From an uncultured Eubacteriales bacterium (lineage in GTDB: Bacteria; Bacillota; Clostridia; Oscillospirales; CAG-272), in the NCBI GenBank assembly GCA_902462015.1, contig CABPZV010000046.1, positions 1 to 12,771 on the forward strand: 12,771 nucleotides of DNA, in the 5' to 3' direction. Positions 1 through 5,001 of this stretch are shown here, piece by piece; position 1 is the stretch's first letter; each line of letters starts with the position of its first letter. Made by a program: the position numbers and the translations under genes. The notes beneath the pieces were generated by a model. The model was not told where the DNA came from. It did no database searches and was given only the letters and a program-made list of their open reading frames with translations.

Positions 1-130
1 AAGTATCTGCTCCGCCGGCAATTGTACCGGAAAGACGGTGAGATTTACCTGACTGCATAAGAACTGCCACGATAAGAAATACGGCAGCAACTAAAAGTAT
101 AATGCCGAGAACAACGTCAACTGTATCCAT
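1..130 (-). CDS. secG: SecG, protein-export translocase subunit (5' part only)
   Basis: The first 43 codons are in the window and the gene runs off the left edge. SecG is the small membrane subunit of the SecYEG translocon and supports SecA-driven protein export. The visible peptide begins MDTVDVVLGIILLV, has one hydrophobic span over about residues 5-24, and then MQSGKSHRLSGTIAGGADT. That layout (first membrane helix, Q/S-rich cytoplasmic turn, then the conserved LSG.IAGG segment) is typical of Firmicute SecG. The ATG at 130-128 is preceded by a strong AGGGGG ribosome binding site with suitable spacing. The second helix and the C-terminus are outside the window. The leader upstream has its own promoter and an attenuator-like hairpin, listed separately. 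The call is firm for a partial gene. Confidence 0.88.
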   Translation of the reverse strand, partial: MDTVDVVLGIILLVAAVFLIVAVLMQSGKSHRLSGTIAGGADT

Positions 131-194
131 TTAAAAATCCCCCTGAAAAACGATATATATTGTGTAAATTATTTTAAATATATCAAAAATAAAA

Positions 195-261
195 AATTGT
201 CGTAATTATGTCTGATGATCTTCCTACGACAATTAAGAAATATTGATTTTGTCGCAGATCA
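195..261 (-). promoter_or_regulatory. Attenuator-like leader of secG: terminator and competing antiterminator
   Basis: Read on the minus strand, AATTGTCGTA (234-225) pairs perfectly with TACGACAATT (204-195) and is followed by a T6-A-T5 run (196-185), which is an intrinsic terminator about 65 nt before the secG start. The same 5' arm can instead pair with an upstream copy: GCGACAA (255-249) with TTGTCGT (232-226). This is extended by TGATCT (261-256) with AGATCA (221-216), which lies in the terminator loop. The two folds exclude each other. No ligand or protein is recognisable. The structures are seen in the sequence; their regulatory use is inferred. Confidence 0.55.
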
Positions 262-280
262 AAAGACACACAGTATCACT

Positions 281-309
281 ATAATACCATAAAAATACGG
301 TGATTGCAA
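281..309 (-). promoter_or_regulatory. Probable sigma-A promoter for secG
   Basis: On the minus strand, TTGCAA (309-304), a 17-bp spacer and TATTAT (286-281) form a good -35/-10 pair, with TGG directly before the -10 making an extended -10. Transcription would start near 274, giving a leader of about 145 nt that contains the attenuator-like hairpins. Confidence 0.6.
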
Positions 310-348
310 TAGCAATTTAAAAAAATTCAAGTTTTTTTGTATTCATAC

Positions 349-377
349 TTGACATTTATAATTGGATATGTTATTAT
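349..377 (+). promoter_or_regulatory. Sigma-A promoter of tRNA-Ser
   Basis: TTGACA (349-354), a 17-bp spacer and TATTAT (372-377) form a near-consensus promoter. It lies about 65 bp before the mature 5' end of the tRNA, and no other gene lies between. Confidence 0.8.
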
Positions 378-441
378 ATTTAGCAGATTTTAAGTGTCGT
401 TGATTAACTTCATTAAGAGTATAAAAATGCTCCATTAATAT

Positions 442-530
442 GGAGGGGTATCGAAGTGGTCATAACGAGGCGGTCTTGAAAACCGTTTGGGGGAAACCCC
501 ACATGGGTTCGAATCCCATCCCCTCCGCCA
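442..530 (+). tRNA. tRNA-Ser (anticodon UGA)
   Basis: A class II tRNA of 89 nt. The acceptor stem GGAGGGG (442-448) pairs with CCCCTCC (520-526), the discriminator is G527, and CCA is encoded at 528-530. The anticodon loop CTTGAAA (475-481) gives anticodon TGA at 476-478, which reads UCA and related serine codons. The long variable arm (TTTGGGGGAAACCCC region) and the T arm with GGTTCGAATCC fit tRNA-Ser. It has its own promoter and terminator, so it is probably a single-gene transcript. Confidence 0.97.
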
Positions 531-531
531 T

Positions 532-567
532 GAAAAAGCACTTGCGATAGCGGGTGCTTTTTCTTTT
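532..567 (+). terminator. Intrinsic terminator of tRNA-Ser
   Basis: GAAAAAGCAC (532-541) pairs perfectly with GTGCTTTTTC (554-563), followed by TTTT. It begins 2 nt after the CCA end of the tRNA. Confidence 0.88.
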
Positions 568-651
568 CGACAATGTTAATATAAATCGTTAAATATTGCA
601 AATTGCAGTATGAAAGATTTGAAAATAATTTAGAAAAAGGGCAGAAGACAA

Positions 652-1641
652 ATGGGTAACAGATTCTATGATATCGCTGTAATCGGGGCGGGACCGGCAG
701 GTCTTACGTCGGCGCTTTATTGCCGCCGTGCTGAAAAGGCGGTTGTAGTATTTGAAAAGGATGTTGTAGGAGGACAGGTAACACATTCTCCGAAAATAGA
801 AAATTATCCGGGAACGTCGCAGATGAGCGGACTTGATTTTGCTGAACGCCTATCGGAACAGGTTAAATCACAGGGTGCGGAAATTATTGAAGCTGAAGTC
901 ACAGGTCTTTCGCGTGAATCTGACGGAAGCTGGAGAATTATGCTTTTGGGGGGAGATATCTATCGCTCAGGCGCCGTTATCATAGCTGCCGGGGTTCATC
1001 ACCGGACGCTCGGACTTGAACATGAGGAAGAACTTGAAGGTGCCGGAGTATCGTACTGCGCCGTATGCGACGGAGCTTTCTACCGCGGACTTACCGTAGC
1101 TGTAATCGGAGGTGGAAATTCTGCTCTTCAGGAAGCAGTTATGCTATCTGAGCTGTGCAAACATGTTTACGTTATTCAGAACCTTGATTACTTTACAGGA
1201 GAGCAAAGTCTTGTAAGTATATTGAGAAATGCCCCGAATGTTGAGCTTGTTACCGGAGCGATTGCGGACAAACTGATAGAGGAAAACGGAGAGCTGCGAG
1301 CCGTTCATCTTGCGGCCAGCGGAGAAAAAAATGTGCTTGAAAATGTTTTGGGAATTGATATCAATACGCATAATCTGCCCCTTGACGGAATTTTTGTTGC
1401 AATCGGACTGAAACCGGAAAACGAAGCATTTTCAGAAGTTGCTCCGCTTGATAAAGACGGATATATAAAAGCCGATGAAAATTGTACTTTGGGAAAGGGA
1501 TTATTTGTTGCCGGCGATTGCCGTACCAAAAATGTAAGACAGATCGCGACCGCTATTTCCGACGGCGCAGCAGCAGCTGTTTCCGCTTGCCGTTATGTTA
1601 TGACCGCAGCTGAAAATGCGGCGCTTTCGCAAGTTAATTAA
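652..1641 (+). CDS. trxB: Thioredoxin-reductase-like FAD-dependent oxidoreductase
   Basis: A 329-residue flavoprotein with the layout of low-molecular-weight thioredoxin reductase. The FAD-binding Rossmann motif GAGPAG is at residues 12-17, the redox-active pair C136-A-V-C139 followed by DGAFY, a second dinucleotide-binding motif VIGGGNSA at 151-158, and the C-terminal FAD motif GLFVAGDCR at 283-291, then the RQIATAISDGAAAA helix. Such enzymes transfer electrons to thioredoxin. The stretch after the second Rossmann fold reads VYVIQNLDYFTGEQ (172-185) where NADPH-dependent enzymes have HRRxxxR, so the 2'-phosphate-binding arginines are missing. The donor may be NADH, reduced ferredoxin or something else. 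The ATG at 652 has AAAAAGGG 10 nt upstream. No strong promoter is visible; TCGACA (567-572) with TAAATA (590-595) is a weak candidate. It is the only gene in its transcription unit here. Confidence 0.88.
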   Translation: MGNRFYDIAVIGAGPAGLTSALYCRRAEKAVVVFEKDVVGGQVTHSPKIENYPGTSQMSGLDFAERLSEQVKSQGAEIIEAEVTGLSRESDGSWRIMLLGGDIYRSGAVIIAAGVHHRTLGLEHEEELEGAGVSYCAVCDGAFYRGLTVAVIGGGNSALQEAVMLSELCKHVYVIQNLDYFTGEQSLVSILRNAPNVELVTGAIADKLIEENGELRAVHLAASGEKNVLENVLGIDINTHNLPLDGIFVAIGLKPENEAFSEVAPLDKDGYIKADENCTLGKGLFVAGDCRTKNVRQIATAISDGAAAAVSACRYVMTAAENAALSQVN

Positions 1642-1841
1642 GGACTATAAAATCGTCATGGGCGATTTACTTCCGACAAAAAAGCAGGCGGAACGACCGC
1701 TATAGAGTACGCTTGACAGTTTCTGTCTTAGCTGACGCTGCTTGTTGGCCAACGCCATAACGGCTGCCGCTTTATCAAACGCGGAACTCTCACTTTTTAA
1801 GGAGAGATTTTTGAGATAGTCGAGCAATATATTAGATAAAG
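1642..1841. other. Gene-free stretch after the trxB-like gene
   Basis: About 200 bp lie between the trxB-like stop and the convergent terminator. A minus-strand reading frame of 60 codons (1827-1645, TTG start) covers most of it but has no ribosome binding site and no recognisable family. I see no promoter or RNA gene. It may be a 3' untranslated region or a decayed gene. Confidence 0.3.
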
Positions 1842-1878
1842 AGTCAGTCTCATATACATAGAATGAGACTGACTTTTT
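1838..1878. terminator. Bidirectional terminator between trxB-like gene and topB
   Basis: AGTCAGTCTCAT (1842-1853) and ATGAGACTGACT (1863-1874) form a perfect 12-bp stem with a 9-nt loop. On the plus strand it is followed by TTTTT (1874-1878); on the minus strand the 5' flank becomes a T-rich tail (TCTTTATC). It lies between two convergent genes and could end both transcripts, more strongly in the plus direction. The 110 bp from here to the topB stop codon hold only weak hairpin potential. Confidence 0.85.
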
Positions 1879-1987
1879 AATTGTATAGCGGAAACTGCCG
1901 CATAGCTTTGTTAAATCTGCGTGGCAACTATTTTTTCCACTATTATGTGTGAGCTTAATTTTGTGAATACTGGATTTCGGCTAAAAT

Positions 1988-4273
1988 TTAATGGTTATTA
2001 ATTTCAGATATTTCAGCCTGCGCATATCGTGACGAGCACATGGGCATACCGTCTGAAAAATAACTATTGGATTGTAATCCGGTGTTTTGATCAGATTTGC
2101 CATACTGCGAAGAGAAATCAAAAACTGCCTTTCCGTTGTCGAGCTTAAGTGAGGCGTCAAAACTTTTACCATTCTTTTTGGATATAAAGCCCTGGATTTT
2201 TGCAGTGTGCCCTGTTTCGAGCAGCAGTTTTATATTTGAAACTGAGATTACCCTTCCGCAAATATTTATACCTACTTTAAAGCCGCAGCCGTCTTTGTAG
2301 CCCTTACAGCCATAGCTGTATTTTCCTCTTACAACATCGCATCCGCAAAGAGGACATTTTCCAACTATGTCTCCATAAAATCCGCTGTTGCAGTCAAGCT
2401 CCGGAGGTAGATCTGCCGGGCGTGTAAATATTTCTGATATTTCTTTTTCTGCGAGTATTACGCATTCGTCTACTGATATTTCACCTCTATATACTTTTTT
2501 CAAAGCCTGTCCGAGAGTGCTCGTTTTGTATTTATCCATTGAGATTTGCATACTTTTTAGTGATTCTATCAAAAATTCGCCGTCGGGAAGAATTGTATAG
2601 ACGTCTTTTTTCAATTGTATGTATTTTGATTTACGTGCATTATTGATAATTCCTGTTCGCGTGGCTTCAGTTCCAAGCTCAAGCCCCTCGAAAATTGCGC
2701 GGTAATCTTCCGTGTCGTCTTCCGCTGTGCTGTCTGTTCCGGTATCATCGTTCGGCTGAACTGTGTTTTTAGCTGCGGCTTTATCTTCTCGGAACGGATT
2801 TTTCAGATAATTGTTCAGGGTTTCTATAGTGTAGTGTTTGGGAGGACTTGTCTCTTTCTCCCGCGGTTCAAATTTTATGTTTACACGGTCTCCTTTCTTG
2901 AGAGGAGGGAGAAGCTTGTCTTTCAAGGAGTAATCATCGTATTTTGTCCAGCCGGGCTCAATAATTACTGTTCCTTTAAGCGTGAAAACCTCATATCCGC
3001 CGACATCAATTTTGATTTCTGTTCTTTGTACAATACAAGGTTTGGAACAGAATACCGCCGCAAAACGGCGGAAAACCGTTTGATATACTTTTAGCTCGTC
3101 GGGAGAAAGAAACGATGCTTTCGGAATTTTGGCAGTAGGCGTTAATGCTGAATGAGATTCGATTTTTGAGTCGTCGAATATAGTCTTTTTATCCTTAAAT
3201 TCAACCGGATAGCCAAGTTTTTCTACCCCGGTGAGAATTTGTTGAATCCTGTCTTTTTCGGCTTCTGCAAGGTATTCCGAGTTTGTTCTCGGATATGTCA
3301 CATATCCCTCTTCATAAAGCTTCTGTATAATTTTTAAGCTTTGCTCCATTGACATTTTATATCTTTTACCGAGAATATTCTGGAGCTTTGAAAGGGAATA
3401 TAGCTTGCCGGGTGCGACAGTATCTTTTTTTGTTTTGCAGGAAGTAACTATAGCTTCTGCAGCGTTGTATTTATCACATAACGCTTTAACTTTATCTAAC
3501 TGGTTTTTGTCAAATTTTATTTTGCTGATAAGCTCAACTAATTCTCCGTTAGTTTCTTCCTTGCTTGCAGCCACGTAATATTTATCCGGAACAAAATTAC
3601 GTATTTCCATGTCACGGTCATATATCGCTTTTACAATCGGTACAATTACCCTTCCGACTCGAAGAAGCGTACCTGTTTTAAGCGTTGCAAATCTGGTTAG
3701 ATTAACGCCGTACAGCCAGTCTATATATGTTCTTGCAAAGCCTTCGTCGGCGAGCGATTTATATTCGCTCTCGTCTTTCATCTCGCGGAGCGCTGTTTTT
3801 ATAGTATCTTCAGTCTGATCGGGAAGCCAAAGACGCACTAATTTTTTGTTTTCATATTCATTTTCCAATGCATGACTTACGCAGAGCCGTACAATAATTT
3901 CACCTTCTCTGTCTGAATCTCCTGCATTTACAATACAGTCTACGTCATTGCGTCTGCACAGAGTTTTAATTATTTCAAACTGTTTTTTTACCCCCTCATC
4001 AGGTTTTCCGTTTTCACCGCACTTGAGCTTGAAACAAAATTCTTTCGGAAAACATGGAAGATTGTCAAGTGTCCAGCGTATTTTAGAATTTTTTTCTTTA
4101 TCTGATTCATTCGGAGCGTAATCTTCAATATCGTAAAGAGAAAAAAGATGACCAAATGCCCACGTAATAATATATCCGCAGCCTTCGAAATATCCGCTGT
4201 GTTTATTCATTTTTCCTATCCCGGCAACGATGTTGCGTGCGAGACTTGGTTTTTCAGCGATAATTAGTGTCAT
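1988..4273 (-). CDS. topB: DNA topoisomerase III (type IA)
   Basis: Type IA topoisomerase, which cuts one DNA strand, passes the other through and reseals, and is used to decatenate replication or recombination intermediates. I choose the ATG at 4273-4271 (761 aa, MTLIIAEKPSLAR): AAGGA lies 11 nt before it, whereas the ATG at 4285 directly abuts that site with no spacer. Counting from the 4285 ATG, the TOPRIM domain shows IIAEKPSLA (8-16) and the metal-binding AGDSDREGE (121-129). The catalytic tyrosine is Y331 in VTYPRTNSEYL. ESHSALTPT (376-384) and LGTEATRTGII (537-547) match conserved type IA segments. A C4 zinc ribbon (C644, C647, C660, C667) and a further C-terminal region follow. An acidic Asp/Thr-rich linker (about 510-527) interrupts the core. 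It stands alone, divergent from glnN and convergent with the trxB-like gene. Confidence 0.93.
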   Translation of the reverse strand: MTLIIAEKPSLARNIVAGIGKMNKHSGYFEGCGYIITWAFGHLFSLYDIEDYAPNESDKEKNSKIRWTLDNLPCFPKEFCFKLKCGENGKPDEGVKKQFEIIKTLCRRNDVDCIVNAGDSDREGEIIVRLCVSHALENEYENKKLVRLWLPDQTEDTIKTALREMKDESEYKSLADEGFARTYIDWLYGVNLTRFATLKTGTLLRVGRVIVPIVKAIYDRDMEIRNFVPDKYYVAASKEETNGELVELISKIKFDKNQLDKVKALCDKYNAAEAIVTSCKTKKDTVAPGKLYSLSKLQNILGKRYKMSMEQSLKIIQKLYEEGYVTYPRTNSEYLAEAEKDRIQQILTGVEKLGYPVEFKDKKTIFDDSKIESHSALTPTAKIPKASFLSPDELKVYQTVFRRFAAVFCSKPCIVQRTEIKIDVGGYEVFTLKGTVIIEPGWTKYDDYSLKDKLLPPLKKGDRVNIKFEPREKETSPPKHYTIETLNNYLKNPFREDKAAAKNTVQPNDDTGTDSTAEDDTEDYRAIFEGLELGTEATRTGIINNARKSKYIQLKKDVYTILPDGEFLIESLKSMQISMDKYKTSTLGQALKKVYRGEISVDECVILAEKEISEIFTRPADLPPELDCNSGFYGDIVGKCPLCGCDVVRGKYSYGCKGYKDGCGFKVGINICGRVISVSNIKLLLETGHTAKIQGFISKKNGKSFDASLKLDNGKAVFDFSSQYGKSDQNTGLQSNSYFSDGMPMCSSRYAQAEISEINNH

Positions 4274-4543
4274 TACTATGAACATCCTTTTTTATAACTT
4301 GATGATTTTGTATTAGCAGGCTTATTATGCCATGAAGCAAAAATGCTTGCTTGCAAGGTCATTTTTGCGAGACCGTCAAATTCGCAGCCGTGAGAGTCAC
4401 GGAGCGGCGAAACCGCAAAGGCTTACAAAGTAAAATTTTCTGCGATTATTATATCATTAGTACTGAGTAAACCGCAATGTTTTGAGATTTTGATTTGCAG
4501 AATCGCCGGCTTTGTCAGCGAAACTTGCTGTAAAGCTTTAGAT

Positions 4544-4562
4544 TTATGGTATTATACCATAA
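4544..4562. repeat. Perfect inverted repeat at a repeat-unit border
   Basis: TTATGGTAT and ATACCATAA are perfect inverted repeats flanking a single T (4553). They overlap the border decamer of the third unit. The other borders do not have the left arm intact. Confidence 0.7.
4551..4559 (-). promoter_or_regulatory. Extended -10 box on the minus strand (unit border)
   Basis: The reverse complement reads TGGTATAAT, a perfect extended -10 (TGnTATAAT). The same box occurs at 4661-4669 and 4772-4780. All point toward topB. Matches to the -35 box are poor, so activity depends on the extended -10; this is inferred. Confidence 0.4.
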
Positions 4563-4660
4563 GTTACCGTCGAAGCGCAATGCTTCGTAGATTTGCTTTG
4601 CAAAATCGCTGCTGCCGGCAGTGAAGCGAAAATTCCACCTTAAAGATTCATTTTAAGGTT

Positions 4661-4669
4661 ATTATACCA
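4661..4669 (-). promoter_or_regulatory. Extended -10 box on the minus strand (unit border)
   Basis: The reverse complement is TGGTATAAT. On the minus strand it is followed after 2 nt by the ACCTTAAA/TTTAAGGT hairpin of the neighbouring unit (4659-4637), so a transcript would begin within or at that hairpin. A TTGCG-type -35 is present but at about 19 bp. Confidence 0.4.
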
Positions 4670-4771
4670 TAAGTCACCTGCCGAACCGCAATGTTTCGGG
4701 GTTTTGCTTGCAAAATCGCCGGCCTTGCCGGCGAAACGAAACTTGCACCTTAAAGCTTCAGCTTTAAGGTT

Positions 4772-4780
4772 ATTATACCA
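4772..4780 (-). promoter_or_regulatory. Extended -10 box on the minus strand (outer array border)
   Basis: The reverse complement is TGGTATAAT, and the TAGAAA-like sequence upstream at about 17 bp is a weak -35. On the minus strand a perfect 11-bp hairpin arm (4770-4760) starts 1 nt after it. Transcription would run through the array toward topB. Confidence 0.4.
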
Positions 4781-4880
4781 TACTTTGGGTGATATTTCTA
4801 TATAATATATAAGAAAATTTGGCTTGAGTATCACTAAAAAATACTCTGTTACAAAGTTTTATTTATTTATAAAAAAACAA

Positions 4881-4909
4881 TTGACAAACCCGGAAAGCAG
4901 CGTTATAAT
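4881..4909 (+). promoter_or_regulatory. Consensus sigma-A promoter of glnN
   Basis: TTGACA (4881-4886), a 17-bp spacer and TATAAT (4904-4909) match both consensus hexamers exactly. Transcription would start near 4916, leaving a leader of about 85 nt before the glnN ATG. Confidence 0.87.
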
Positions 4910-4918
4910 AAAAGGAAA

Positions 4919-4948
4919 GCGGAGGATTCGTGTGCCTGCTGCTTTTTT
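4919..4948 (+). terminator. Possible attenuator hairpin in the glnN leader
   Basis: GCGG-AGG (4919-4925, one bulged G and one G-U pair) pairs with CCTGCTGC (4935-4942), followed directly by TTTTTT (4943-4948). It sits between the predicted start of transcription and the ribosome binding site, so it could stop transcription before glnN. The stem is short. Some clostridial glutamine synthetase genes are controlled by antitermination through ANTAR-domain proteins, but the paired-hairpin ANTAR target is not evident here. Confidence 0.35.
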
Positions 4949-5001
4949 GGTTAAATTTTTAAATCGGTACACTCTTTGTCCCCGTGAAAGGAAAAACCCT
5001 T

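Larger units (their letters stand above)
4324..4781. repeat. Tandem array of structured ~103-124 bp repeats
   Basis: The decamer ATTATACCAT, or a near match, recurs at 4324 (ATTATGCCAT), 4448 (ATTATATCAT), 4551, 4661 and 4772, dividing the region into units of 124, 103, 110 and 111 bp. The last three units share an order of parts: the decamer, a hairpin with invariant CGCAATG (4473, 4576, 4687), a TTTTGC/GCAAAA hairpin, a GC-rich hairpin (perfect CGCCGGC/GCCGGCG at 4717-4733 in the last unit), then an ACCTTAAAGCT/AGCTTTAAGGT hairpin (4747-4770). The first unit is very divergent and shares mainly the border decamer and general hairpin character. The array occupies most of the topB-glnN divergent region. 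I see no transposase or coding function. Confidence 0.8.

Noticed and set aside
413..601. Minus-strand 62-codon frame containing GDGIRTHVG
   Set aside because: It is the antisense of tRNA-Ser; this peptide is a well-known false protein from tRNA genes.
1645..1827. Minus-strand 60-codon frame after the trxB-like gene
   Set aside because: TTG start, no ribosome binding site, no recognisable family. A decayed gene cannot be excluded, so the region is listed only as gene-free.
4324..4781. CRISPR array
   Set aside because: The repeated unit is about 110 bp with internal hairpins and diverged copies, not identical 25-40 bp repeats separated by unique spacers, and no cas genes are present.
4640..4834. 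Minus-strand frame encoding a repeated WYNNLK peptide
   Set aside because: It is the translation of the hairpin repeats; the peptide repetition reflects the DNA repeat, and no start signal is present.
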